This document shows, one piece after another, positions 44,551-52,996 of a DNA stretch of 64,000 bases. The stretch spans positions 1,488,001 to 1,552,000 of the forward strand of contig NZ_CP090063.1 of the NCBI RefSeq assembly GCF_021391495.1, given 5' to 3'. Both the position numbers and the translations under genes were made by a program. The notes under the pieces were generated by a model. That model did no database searches. It was given only the letters and a program-made list of their open reading frames with translations, and had not been told where the DNA came from. The number at the start of each line of letters is the position of its first letter. Within the stretch, counting starts at the first letter, position 1. The DNA is from Amycolatopsis acidiphila (GTDB lineage: Bacteria > Actinomycetota > Actinomycetes > Mycobacteriales > Pseudonocardiaceae).

Positions 44551-46614
44551 CTAGCCTTCCGGATCCTTCGGCTTCGGTGCCACGTCGAGGTTCGCCCGTG
44601 CCGCGTGCACGACGAGCACCCGCGGGTCGTGCAGTTCGGTGAAGATCGCCAGGGACTCGTCGAAGGACGCCCGTGCTTCGACGAGCCTGCCCAGTTCGGC
44701 GAGGGTCTCGGCGAGGCTGAGCAGGCTGTCGGCCTCGCCCCAGCGCTCGCCCATCGCCCGCCGCAGTTCCAGTGCCTTCTCGAAGTGCTCGATGGCCGCG
44801 CGCGGGTTCCGGTCGCGCTGGTGCAGCTGGCCCAGATGGTGGTGCGACCGGCTTTCCAGCGGCAGGATCCCCAGCTCGCTCGAGATCTGCAGCGCCTCCC
44901 TGGCCGCGGCGAAGGCGGGGTCCAGCCACCCTTCCTGCTCCAGGGTCCGCGCCTTGCTGGCGAGGACGATGGCGATGCCGAACGGCCACCCCGCCTCGCG
45001 GAAGTACGCGGTCGCGGCGTCGAGGTGGTCGCGCGCCTCCGGGTGCCGGCCGAGTGCCGTGAGGACCTCGCCGATCACGTGTCCGGTCCAGGCCCGGCCG
45101 CGGGGGTCGTCGATGCCCTCGTGCAGCCGCATCGCCTCTTCGAGGTCGGGCAGGGCCTCGCGATCGCGGTCGAGCTCGTGCAGCACCCAGCTGAAACCCA
45201 GCAGGGACCGGGCGATCGCGACCTTGTCACCGAGCTCGCGGGCGATCTTCACCGCGGACTGGGTGAACTCCAGACAGGAGCGCCAGTGCTTGGTCAGGAA
45301 GAGGTGCGGCAGGTAGAACGCCGGCAGCTTCCAGGCCTCGGCGGCCTCGTCCTCGGCGTCGTGCAGCAGCGCGAGGGCGGACGGGAACTCCAGCTCGAAC
45401 CACGAAAGCGGGGCGCGGTCGTCGTTGCCGGAAAAGACCGGCAGCGTCAGGTCGCGCGCGTCGACCTCGATCGCGGATCCCGCCCAGCCGGGGACGAGGG
45501 TGTCGCCGGCCTTGGCCGCCGCGGCGATGTACCAGCGCAACAACCTCTTCCGCGCGTCGGCGACCTCGTCGGGCCCTGCCTGCTCGGCGGCGTAATCCCG
45601 CAGGGTGCTGCCGAGCTTGATCCTGTTGTCCGCCAGCTCGACGAACCCGTAGCGCAGCAGCTCGCCGAGGGCCTGGCGCGCGAGCACGACATCGGTCCCG
45701 GTGAGCGCGGCGACCGCGAACAGGTGCAGTGCCGGGCAGGGCTGGGTGCCGAGCAGCCGGAACGTCTTCGCCGCCGCCGGGGACAGCATGCGGTAACCCG
45801 CGTCCATCGCCGCCGACACCCCGGCGTGGACGTCGATCCGCACGCTGACCCGGGACGAGGAGCCTGCCACGTCGAGCTCGTCCGCGAGCTCGGTCATCGT
45901 CAGCTGTTCGCGGGCGGCGAGCTGGTCGCCGGCGATGCGCAGCGGTAGCGGCAGCCGATCGCACAGGCCGATGACCCGGCGGGTCGCCTCCGGGTCATCG
46001 GCGACCCTGGCCATGCCGCCGAGCACGGCGAGCAGCCGTCGGGCCTCCGCGAACGTCAGCGGCTCCAGGGCGAGGGTCGTGCCCCTGAACTCGGGCAGCG
46101 GCACCCGGCTGGTGACCACGACCCCGTTGCCCCTGGCCGGCAGGAGCGCGCGGACCTGCGCGGCCGAGGCCGCGTTGTCGAGCACGACGAGTACCCGCTT
46201 CGTCTCGGTGACCAGCTGGAACAACCCGGGGAGCTCACCCGGCACGGTCGGTTCCAGCGAAACGCCGAGCTTCTGCAGGAACCCCGTCAGCACCGCCTCG
46301 ACCTGGCCGACCGTGCCGTTCAGGTCCGCATACAGGCAGCCGTGCGGAAACCGGGACTTCGCCCGCTTGGCCCACCAGGTCACCAGCGCCGTCTTACCGA
46401 CGCCACGCGGACCGGTGACCGCGACGATCTCGTCGCCGACGAGCTGGTCGAGCAGCCTGATCTGCGGGCCGCGGCCGACGAGATGCCGGACGGTCTCCGG
46501 CAGACCGGTGGGCCACTCCCGTTGGGGCTCGGGGGCGGCCCCCGCAGCCCGGGACTGTTTGCCGCGCACCCGCAGCCAGCCGCCCACCCTGGTCAGAACC
46601 CGCTTGATCTCCAT
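44551..46614 (-). CDS. NB-ARC ATPase with C-terminal tetratricopeptide repeats
   Basis: 687 residues from ATG 46614; a longer GTG frame to 46761 is less likely. The NB-ARC module has Walker A VTGPRGVGKTALV, Walker B KRVLVVLDNA, the sensor-1 Arg in GVVVTSRVPLP and the winged-helix MHD-like region near GYRMLSPAAAKTFRLLG. From about residue 470, TPR-like repeats follow (LGFSWVLHELDRDREALPDL, HLGQLHQRDRNPRAAIEHF). Unlike AfsR/SARP proteins it has no DNA-binding or effector domain at its N-terminus, only about 35 residues. It may be a signalling ATPase needing a separate partner. Confidence 0.85.
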   Translation of the reverse strand: MEIKRVLTRVGGWLRVRGKQSRAAGAAPEPQREWPTGLPETVRHLVGRGPQIRLLDQLVGDEIVAVTGPRGVGKTALVTWWAKRAKSRFPHGCLYADLNGTVGQVEAVLTGFLQKLGVSLEPTVPGELPGLFQLVTETKRVLVVLDNAASAAQVRALLPARGNGVVVTSRVPLPEFRGTTLALEPLTFAEARRLLAVLGGMARVADDPEATRRVIGLCDRLPLPLRIAGDQLAAREQLTMTELADELDVAGSSSRVSVRIDVHAGVSAAMDAGYRMLSPAAAKTFRLLGTQPCPALHLFAVAALTGTDVVLARQALGELLRYGFVELADNRIKLGSTLRDYAAEQAGPDEVADARKRLLRWYIAAAAKAGDTLVPGWAGSAIEVDARDLTLPVFSGNDDRAPLSWFELEFPSALALLHDAEDEAAEAWKLPAFYLPHLFLTKHWRSCLEFTQSAVKIARELGDKVAIARSLLGFSWVLHELDRDREALPDLEEAMRLHEGIDDPRGRAWTGHVIGEVLTALGRHPEARDHLDAATAYFREAGWPFGIAIVLASKARTLEQEGWLDPAFAAAREALQISSELGILPLESRSHHHLGQLHQRDRNPRAAIEHFEKALELRRAMGERWGEADSLLSLAETLAELGRLVEARASFDESLAIFTELHDPRVLVVHAARANLDVAPKPKDPEG

Positions 46615-46920
46615 GATTTTCCACCCGAAGATGCCAGTTGGACCTCGGACCGCAGTCACTGGACGTGTTTCGGCCGCCACCCGGTTGGCCGTTCGTCTAG
46701 GCGAATCAGGTAAGTAAGTTTTGCACCATGAAACCACAAGTCGCGGCTGGGCGCGTTCCATTGCGGCAATCGAGGAGCGATTTCCCGGTGGGCTCGTCGC
46801 ATCTTCATTGAAAGCGCTTTCTCAGACCGAGTCCTGCGTGCCCGGGAGCCCCGACGTATGCTCGAACTGCGCAACGCTTGTGCAACGGTTCAGTCGCTCT
46901 CGCAGACCTCCGGAGGGAAC
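46615..46920. promoter_or_regulatory. 306-bp divergent intergenic region (NB-ARC gene / HxlR gene)
   Basis: No supported gene. Near the HxlR end a TATGCT element (46857-46862) could be a -10. After it, G(C/T)GCAAC occurs twice (46868-46885), spaced by one helical turn, as a candidate operator. GGAGGG lies just before the GTG at 46921. Confidence 0.4.
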
Positions 46921-47304
46921 GTGAGCAACCCGGTCACGCAGAAGATCCCGGCTCGGCAGGACGAAGTGCGCCTCGCCGTGCGCAGCGTGCTCGAGCGCGT
47001 CGGCGACAAGTGGTCGGTCATCGTGGTCTGTCAGCTCGCCGGGCGGACGCGCCGCTTCAACGAGCTGCGGCGGCTGTGCCACCCGATCAACCAGCGCATG
47101 CTCAGCACGACGCTGCGCGCGCTGGAACGCGACGGTCTGGTCACCCGCACGATGCATCCGACCGTCCCGCCCCGGGTCGAGTACGCGTTGACCACGCGGG
47201 GCAGGAGTGTCCTAGGACTGGCCAGGGGACTGGCGGTCTGGGCCGAGGAGAACCACGCCGACATCCAGCGCTCGCGCGCCGCCTACGACGCACGGACCTC
47301 GTAA
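46921..47304 (+). CDS. HxlR-family transcriptional regulator
   Basis: 127 residues from GTG 46921 behind GGAGGG. It is a winged-helix protein with VLERVGDKWSVIVVCQL, TRRFNELRRLCHPINQRMLS and the wing TVPPRVEYALTTRG. HxlR proteins act as dimers and often sense redox or electrophile stress, but there is no N-terminal Cys here, so another signal is expected. It converges on the IniB-like gene with a hairpin between. A target is not evident. Confidence 0.9.
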   Translation: MSNPVTQKIPARQDEVRLAVRSVLERVGDKWSVIVVCQLAGRTRRFNELRRLCHPINQRMLSTTLRALERDGLVTRTMHPTVPPRVEYALTTRGRSVLGLARGLAVWAEENHADIQRSRAAYDARTS

Positions 47305-47311
47305 CGAAGAA

Positions 47312-47340
47312 CGCCGCCTGCGTGGAACTCGCAGGCGGCG
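47312..47340. terminator. bidirectional hairpin between HxlR and IniB-like genes
   Basis: An 11-bp perfect stem CGCCGCCTGCG/CGCAGGCGGCG (47312-47322 and 47330-47340) with a 7-base loop. No T-tract on either side. It is placed between two convergent genes. Confidence 0.6.
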
Positions 47341-47389
47341 CTCGACGGGCCGGATCCCCGCCAAGGGGCGGCGAGGAACCGGCGCCGGC

Positions 47390-48481
47390 TCAGTGACCGA
47401 GCGGCAGGTCGCCGTGGAACAGGTCGGTGTGCAGGTCCCCGACGTCCGGCAGGGCCGAGTGCACGCTGTCGATCAGCGAGCTGTGCGACACCGAGTCCGT
47501 CAGCGGCGCGTGCGAGACCGTGCTCTCCACCGTGTGCGTCACCTGCGGCAGCACGCTGTCCGGGGTCGGCAGGCTCTGCGGGAGGTCGGCCACCGCGTGC
47601 ACCGGCAGGTCCGCCGGCAGCTGCGCCGGCGCGGCCACAGAGGGCACGTGGGAAACGACGTCGCCGAGCGTGTCGGCGCCGCTCGCCACGTGAGTCGCCA
47701 GCTCGTCGCCACCGGCCGCGACGGGCTGGGCCGCCACGTCCCCGACGCTGGAGAGGTGACCGGCGAGGGTCGCCGAGTTGTCGGCGATGCCGGCGGCCGC
47801 GAACTCGCCGCCCGAGGCCACGTAGCCCCCGGCGACGGCGGTGGCCGAGGTGCCGTGGGTCAGCGCGTCCGAGTCGAGGGTGCCGCCGAGGTCGCTCACC
47901 GAGCCGAAGCTCGGGACCGACAGCGGCAGGCTGTCCGTGGCGACGCCGTAGGTGCCCAGCGGCGACTGCACGCCGGCCGCGACCGAGTCGGTCGCCGCGG
48001 CCACGGCGCCGGTCACGGCACCGGCCGGGGTGTCGGCGAGGGCGCCGCCGGCGAGGCCGCCGGTGCTCCCGGCAAGGCTGCCCGAGGTCTGCACGAGGTC
48101 GCCGGTCAGTGCCGCGGCGCCGGTGAAGCCGCCGGCGTCGCCGGCGAAGGTGGTGGAGGGGCTCAGGCCGGCCACGCTGACGGGCAGGTCCTGCGCGACG
48201 GCGGCGACGGTCTCGAGGTGCGCGAGCGCGCAGTGCAGGTCGTTGACCCCGGTGACGTCCGCGGGCAGCGCCGCGAAGCCGGACTCGACCGCGTCCGCGA
48301 CGGGGGCGGGCAGGTGGTCGGCGACCAGCGACGTGACCTCCTGGACGTCCAGGCCCGTGACGTCGCCGAGGCCTGCGCCGGACAGCACGCCGGCGGGGTC
48401 GCTCAGGAACGAGGTGCCGAAGCTGTCGTCGGTGATCAGGTTGAGCACGAAGTCGTGCAGCGTCTGGATCGGTTGGGACAA
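47390..48481 (-). CDS. IniB N-terminal-domain protein, Ala/Gly-rich
   Basis: 363 residues. The N-terminal about 50 residues (LHDFVLNLITDDSFGTSFLS, DPAGVLSGAGLGDVTGLDVQ) resemble the IniB N-terminal domain. In mycobacteria this heads the isoniazid-inducible IniB protein of the iniBAC operon. The rest is a low-complexity Ala/Gly/Ser/Val-rich chain with short repeats and a His/Asp-rich end, and no signal peptide or membrane helix. In mycobacteria the family is linked to cell-envelope stress. No iniA or iniC (dynamin-like) genes follow here, so its role without partners is unclear. Confidence 0.75.
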   Translation of the reverse strand: MSQPIQTLHDFVLNLITDDSFGTSFLSDPAGVLSGAGLGDVTGLDVQEVTSLVADHLPAPVADAVESGFAALPADVTGVNDLHCALAHLETVAAVAQDLPVSVAGLSPSTTFAGDAGGFTGAAALTGDLVQTSGSLAGSTGGLAGGALADTPAGAVTGAVAAATDSVAAGVQSPLGTYGVATDSLPLSVPSFGSVSDLGGTLDSDALTHGTSATAVAGGYVASGGEFAAAGIADNSATLAGHLSSVGDVAAQPVAAGGDELATHVASGADTLGDVVSHVPSVAAPAQLPADLPVHAVADLPQSLPTPDSVLPQVTHTVESTVSHAPLTDSVSHSSLIDSVHSALPDVGDLHTDLFHGDLPLGH

Positions 48482-48798
48482 CGGATACTCCGCAAGCTAG
48501 GGGAAGGGGACGCGCGCGTGCCGGGCGAGCCGCCACACGACCCGATCGAACCTAGAGATCAACTTCACCCGCGTCATCGGGGATGAATCCCGCTCTCTAC
48601 GCAGAGTTGTCCTGCCCTCCTTTAGGGGGTTAGGGGATTTCACCCTATCGTGAGATTTGGTGGCCTCCTGACCAGTCGGTGACGGTTCGTGATCGTGCAC
48701 AGTGTCAGCTGCCAAGTCACAGAGCTGCCATCTTGTGGCAAACTTTTTGACGCAAATGAGACCGTTCGCGTTGGTTAGCGCAGCTAAGCTGCCACGCC
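48482..48798. promoter_or_regulatory. 317-bp divergent regulatory region (IniB-like / sugar ABC transporter)
   Basis: No gene. AGCTGCCA occurs as a direct repeat at 48707-48714, 48723-48730 and 48787-48794. The second copy belongs to a dyad TGCCA-N5-TGGCA (48726-48740). A further inverted repeat TTAGC-GCA-GCTAA lies at 48775-48787. TAAGCT (48785-48790) is a likely -10, 8 bases before the GTG of the first permease. This looks like an operator for repression of the transporter operon. Confidence 0.5.
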
Positions 48799-49722
48799 GT
48801 GACACCTCATGCGATGGAGGCTGCCCGGGTTCGCCGCCGGCGGCCGCTCTCCGGGCGGGAGATCGCGCTGGGCCTGGCGTTCTGCGTGCCCGCGCTCGCG
48901 GGACTCGGCACGTTCGTGTTCTTCCCGCTGTTCCAGGCGATCTTCCTGTCCACCAGGGGCACCGACATCAACGGCAGCCCGTCGCGGTCTGTCGGTAGCG
49001 CGAACTTCGCCGAGCTGCTCACGCCCGAGTTCGGGCAGATCCTGCTGCACACGCTGTTCTTCACGCTGTTCGTCGTGGTGGTCGGCGTGGTCCTGCCGCT
49101 CGCGCTCGCCGTCCCGCTGGCGCAGCGGCTGCCCGGGATGCGGGTTTTCCGGACCCTGTTCACGCTTCCGTTCGCCTACTCCGCCTCTGCCGCGAGCGTC
49201 GTCTGGCTGCTCATGCTCGACCCGTCGATGTCGCCGGTGAACTGGCTGCTCCGGCTGCTCGGCGGGACCGCGCCCGGCTGGACCACCGAGTCGCCGTGGG
49301 CGCTGCTGACCGTCGCGTGGGCGACGGTGTGGGTGGTGGCCGGGTTCAACCTGCTCGTGCTCGGCGCCGGGCTCGCCGGGGTGGACGAGCAGGTCCTCGA
49401 AGCCGCCCGCCTCGACGGGGCGACCGGGCTGCGCAACTTCTTCAGCGTCGTCCTGCCGATGATCTCGCCGAACGTGTTCTTCGTCGTGGTGACCACGACG
49501 CTGACCTCGCTGCAGGCGCTGGGGCAGGTGCAGGTGATGACCGACGGCGGCCCGAACGGCAGCACCTCGACGCTGGTGTTCTCGATCTTCCACAACGCGT
49601 TCGAGAACGGGAACAACGACTACGGCCTCGCCAGCGCGCAGGGCCTGGTGCTCTTGATCGTCGGGATCGTGCTGGCCGCGGTCCAGTTCGGCGTCGTGGA
49701 AAGGCGGGTGCACTACCGGTGA
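48799..49722 (+). CDS. carbohydrate ABC transporter permease (MalF/UgpA type)
   Basis: 307 residues from GTG 48799. Six membrane helices start with IALGLAFCVPALAGLGTFVF. The cytoplasmic EAA loop reads VLEAARLDGATGLRNFFSVV, the site that contacts the ATPase. It is the first gene of a three-gene operon (two permeases and a binding protein) and is likely transcribed without a leader. Confidence 0.93.
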   Translation: MTPHAMEAARVRRRRPLSGREIALGLAFCVPALAGLGTFVFFPLFQAIFLSTRGTDINGSPSRSVGSANFAELLTPEFGQILLHTLFFTLFVVVVGVVLPLALAVPLAQRLPGMRVFRTLFTLPFAYSASAASVVWLLMLDPSMSPVNWLLRLLGGTAPGWTTESPWALLTVAWATVWVVAGFNLLVLGAGLAGVDEQVLEAARLDGATGLRNFFSVVLPMISPNVFFVVVTTTLTSLQALGQVQVMTDGGPNGSTSTLVFSIFHNAFENGNNDYGLASAQGLVLLIVGIVLAAVQFGVVERRVHYR

Positions 49723-50624
49723 GCCAGGTCATCGAGAAGGCGCCGGTCCCGGCCGCGCCCCCGCGGAAGAAGCCGAAGCGCCGTTCGCTCGGCCGCCCCG
49801 CCACCGGCGTCAGCGCGCTGACCTACGTCTGGCTGGTGCTGGCGGCGATCGTGCTGCTGTTCCCGGTGCTGCTGACCGTGGTCGGCGGGTTCCTGCCCGA
49901 AGGCGTGCTGGTGCGCCAGCCGCCCGGGCTGTTCCACGGGCAGTACTCGTTCGACAACTACGTCGCCGCCTGGCAGCAGACCGTGGTGCCGCTGCTGCCC
50001 GCGTTCCTGAACTCGCTGTTCGTCGGCCTGGTGATCATGGCGGCGCACCTGATCACCTCCTGCCTGGCGGCCTACGCGCTGGTGTTCGTGCGGATGCCGT
50101 TGCGGCAGCCGATCTTCTGGCTCTTCATGGCGACGATCATGGTCCCGTACGAGGCGATCGTGGTGCCGAACGCGCTGTTCATCCGCAGCCTCGGCCTGGA
50201 GAACAGCCAGTGGAGCCTGGTGCTGCCGTTCCTGGCCAACGGGTTCGGCGTGTTCCTGTTGCGCCAGGCGTTCCGGCAGTTCCCGGCCGAACTCGCCGAC
50301 GCGGCGCGCATCGACGGCTGCGGGCACCTGCGGTTCCTGGCCACGATCGTGCTGCCCTCGGTGCGCCCGTCGCTGACGGCGCTCGCGGTGTGGTCGTTCC
50401 TGCAGGGCTGGAACATGTACTTCTGGCCGTTGATCATCTCCTCGTCGAACAACTCGATGAACACGCTGCAGACCGCGGTGTTCGCGCTCAAGGCCAACGG
50501 GAACGGCACGCAGCAGGCCCTCGTGCTGGCCGGCGTGACCATCACCCTGGTGCCCACCCTGCTCCTGGTGATCTTCGGGCAGCGATGGCTCGTGCGCGGC
50601 TTCATGGCCGGCGCGGTGAAGTGA
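49719..50624 (+). CDS. carbohydrate ABC transporter permease (MalG/UgpE type)
   Basis: 301 residues from GTG 49719, overlapping the first permease by GTGA. A basic Pro-rich N-terminus of about 30 residues precedes six helices. The EAA loop reads LADAARIDGCGHLRFLATIV. The partner permease and binding protein flank it, but no ATP-binding gene does. A shared MsiK-like ATPase elsewhere is the usual arrangement in actinomycetes (inference). Confidence 0.93.
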   Translation: MSQVIEKAPVPAAPPRKKPKRRSLGRPATGVSALTYVWLVLAAIVLLFPVLLTVVGGFLPEGVLVRQPPGLFHGQYSFDNYVAAWQQTVVPLLPAFLNSLFVGLVIMAAHLITSCLAAYALVFVRMPLRQPIFWLFMATIMVPYEAIVVPNALFIRSLGLENSQWSLVLPFLANGFGVFLLRQAFRQFPAELADAARIDGCGHLRFLATIVLPSVRPSLTALAVWSFLQGWNMYFWPLIISSSNNSMNTLQTAVFALKANGNGTQQALVLAGVTITLVPTLLLVIFGQRWLVRGFMAGAVK

Positions 50625-50653
50625 CTCTCCACAAGAGACAGAAAGGAACCATC

Positions 50654-52063
50654 GTGCGGAACACTCTGCGCCGCGGCATAGGCACGCTCGCGCTGATTCT
50701 CGCGACCGCCACCGGTGCGGCCGCCTGTACGTCGGCGACCACGTCGGGCGGCTCGTCGTCCTCGGACGACATCACCGCGCCCGGCGCGGACGCGCTGAAC
50801 GGCAAGGGCGAGGTCGACATCACGTTCTGGCACGCGATGAGCGGCACGAACGGCGAGACCCTGCAGAAGGTGGTGGACCAGTTCAACGGCCAGAACCAGG
50901 GCAAGATCAAGGTCACGCTGAACTACAAGGGCCAGTACGACACCGCGCTGGCGGCGTACAAGAACGCTTCCGCGCAGCAGCGGCCGGACCTGATGCAGAT
51001 GTACGACATCGGCACCCGGTACATGATCGACTCGAAGTCGATCGTGCCGATGCAGTCGTTCATGGACGTCGACAAGTACGACGGCTCCGACATCCAGCCG
51101 AACATCGCCGGGTACTACACCGTCGACAAGAAGCTGTACTCGATGCCCTTCAACACCTCGATGCCGCTGCTCTACATCAACCGCGAGGCGTTCCAGAAGG
51201 CCGGGCTCGACCCGGACAAGCCGCCGGCGACGCTCGACGAGATCATGGCCGACGCGCGCAAGATCAAGCAGACCCCGGGGGAGACCGTCCAGTTCGGCTT
51301 CGGGGCCACCCTCTACGGGTGGTTCGTCGAGCAGTGGAACGCGGTGGCCGACCAGACCCTGTGCGACGCCGACAACGGCCGCACCGGGCGGGTGTCCAAG
51401 GTGGACCTGGCGAACGACACCAACGTCAAGCTGCTGCAGTGGTGGCAGCAGATGGCGAACGAGGGTCTGGCGATGAAGCTGGACAGCAACACCGACAACG
51501 GGGACAACGCGTTCAGCTCGGGCACGGTCGCGATCGCGCTGGAGTCGACCGGTTCGCTGGGCGGGTTCACCAAGGGTGCGGCCGCGGCGAAGAACCCGTT
51601 CACGGTGGGCACCGGCTACTACCCGAAGGTCGACGAGGCGAACTCCGGCGGGCCGATCATCGGTGGTGCGTCGCTGTGGATCATGCACAAGGACGACACC
51701 GCGAAGGAGCGCGCGGCGTGGGAGCTCGTGCGGTTCCTGGCGAGCAAGCAGTCGCAGGTCACCTGGCACACGTCGACCGGGTACTTCCCGATCAGCAAGG
51801 CCGCGCTGACCGACCCGGCGGACCAGCAGTGGGTGAGCCAGAAGCCGCAGTTCTCCACCGCGATCCAGCAGTTGCAGGGCACGAAGCTGACGTATGCCAC
51901 GCAGGGCTGCTCGGTGGGTGAGATGCCGGACGTCCGCAAGGACGTGGAGAACGCGCTGCAGGCGGCCGTGCTGCAGGGGCAGGATGCCAAGCAGGCGCTG
52001 ACCACCGCGACCGACACCGCGAACAAGCAGATCGCCGACTACAACTCCAAGCTCGGCGGCTGA
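50654..52063 (+). CDS. sugar ABC transporter substrate-binding lipoprotein
   Basis: 469 residues from GTG 50654, with AAAGGA upstream. The lipobox is AAAC (GAAAC, Cys near residue 25), after which there is a Ser/Gly linker. The mature domain is type I solute-binding, cluster B: VDITFWHAMSGTNGETLQKV and the aromatic-rich FNTSMPLLYINREAFQKAG pocket segment, close to UgpB/glycerol-phosphate or maltose-type proteins. It delivers a sugar or polyol phosphate to the two permeases. It ends the operon before a 17-bp hairpin. Confidence 0.93.
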   Translation: MRNTLRRGIGTLALILATATGAAACTSATTSGGSSSSDDITAPGADALNGKGEVDITFWHAMSGTNGETLQKVVDQFNGQNQGKIKVTLNYKGQYDTALAAYKNASAQQRPDLMQMYDIGTRYMIDSKSIVPMQSFMDVDKYDGSDIQPNIAGYYTVDKKLYSMPFNTSMPLLYINREAFQKAGLDPDKPPATLDEIMADARKIKQTPGETVQFGFGATLYGWFVEQWNAVADQTLCDADNGRTGRVSKVDLANDTNVKLLQWWQQMANEGLAMKLDSNTDNGDNAFSSGTVAIALESTGSLGGFTKGAAAAKNPFTVGTGYYPKVDEANSGGPIIGGASLWIMHKDDTAKERAAWELVRFLASKQSQVTWHTSTGYFPISKAALTDPADQQWVSQKPQFSTAIQQLQGTKLTYATQGCSVGEMPDVRKDVENALQAAVLQGQDAKQALTTATDTANKQIADYNSKLGG

Positions 52064-52117
52064 GGCCAGGGGTGGCGGGGGCCTTCGGGTCCCCGGCACT
52101 CGTGCCGAGAGGCGCCG

Positions 52118-52157
52118 GAGAAGCCGGCTCCGGGAGGGAACCCGGAGCCGGCTTCTC
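52118..52157 (+). terminator. terminator of the sugar transporter operon
   Basis: A perfect 17-bp stem (52118-52134 with 52141-52157) around an AGGGAA loop, then ATT. It lies between two convergent genes and probably serves both. Confidence 0.8.
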
Positions 52158-52167
52158 ATTCAGCCGA

Positions 52168-52800
52168 TCAGTCCCACCACTGGTTCTTCGCGCTGCCGAC
52201 GAAGTCCCACAGCTGGATGACCGTGCCGTCGCGGCCGCTGGTGTTCAGGTCCGCGTCCAGGTACCGGCCACTCTGCGCGCTCCGCAGCCGCAGGTACTGC
52301 TCCGGGATCTCGGTCACGTCGAACCACTGGTTCTTCGCGCTGCCGACGAAGTCCCACAGCTGGATGACCGTGCCGTTGCGACCGATCGTGTTCAGGTCGG
52401 CGTCGAGGTAGCGGCCGCTGTAGACGTTCTGGAACCGGTAGTAGCCCTCGGGGATCTGCCGGATGTACCAGGCCTGGTTGGCCGACGTGTTGTTGCAGGT
52501 CCACAGCTGCACCTTGGTGCCGTTGTGCCCGATGGTGTTCAGGTCCGCGTCGAGACAGCGGCTCAGGTCCGACTCGGGCCCGATCAGGTAGGCCTGCTCG
52601 TCGGCCTGGGCCGCCATCTGGCCCGCCTTCCTGGTGCTCGGCAGGTGAGCCGGCCGCAGCGCCAGGCCCGCCAGCGACGTGACCGTGTTGCCGGTCGCCG
52701 GCGTCTCCGGCGTCGCCGCGGCGGCGGTGGGCACCGCGCTGAGCGAGGCCAGCCCGGCTGCCATGGTCGCGGCCGCGAACAGCCGCTTGAGGTTACGCAT
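52168..52800 (-). CDS. secreted ricin-type beta-trefoil lectin-like protein
   Basis: 210 residues from ATG 52800, with GGGGAT upstream. The signal peptide (MRNLKRLFAAATMAAGLAS ... AAAA) is followed by a short linker. Three beta-trefoil repeats of about 49 residues, each with (C/Y)LDADLNT-x-G-x-(N/D)GT, QLW and QW, form a ricin-B type fold. The last two share a DNA stretch of about 50 identical bases (around 52181 and 52328). There is no catalytic domain, so it is probably a carbohydrate-binding secreted protein. It diverges from the DUF5937 regulator. Confidence 0.85.
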   Translation of the reverse strand: MRNLKRLFAAATMAAGLASLSAVPTAAAATPETPATGNTVTSLAGLALRPAHLPSTRKAGQMAAQADEQAYLIGPESDLSRCLDADLNTIGHNGTKVQLWTCNNTSANQAWYIRQIPEGYYRFQNVYSGRYLDADLNTIGRNGTVIQLWDFVGSAKNQWFDVTEIPEQYLRLRSAQSGRYLDADLNTSGRDGTVIQLWDFVGSAKNQWWD

Positions 52801-52996
52801 CAAATCCCCATTTCCGAAGTCGGGATGCCGTTTTTTCCTGCCCCGACCGGCACCCCCGGTAAAAGATCTTCCTGTCCGGCCCCGGCCCCGTCGAGCAGGT
52901 TTCCGGTCCGCTCAATTGCCCTGTTCAGGCGTGTAACGGGCGGGCAACGTCACCGATGAACAAATGCCGTCGCCGCAACAGCCGAAGGGACCGCCG

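Noticed and set aside
44551-48481. NB-ARC, HxlR and IniB-like genes as an antiphage system
   Set aside because: No nuclease, protease, TIR or other effector is fused or adjacent, and the orientation does not suggest one operon. IniB is linked to the cell envelope, not to phage defence.
48497-48805. 102-codon minus-strand frame in the intergenic region before the sugar transporter
   Set aside because: No domain, no ribosome-binding site, and it covers the probable promoter and operator of the ABC operon.
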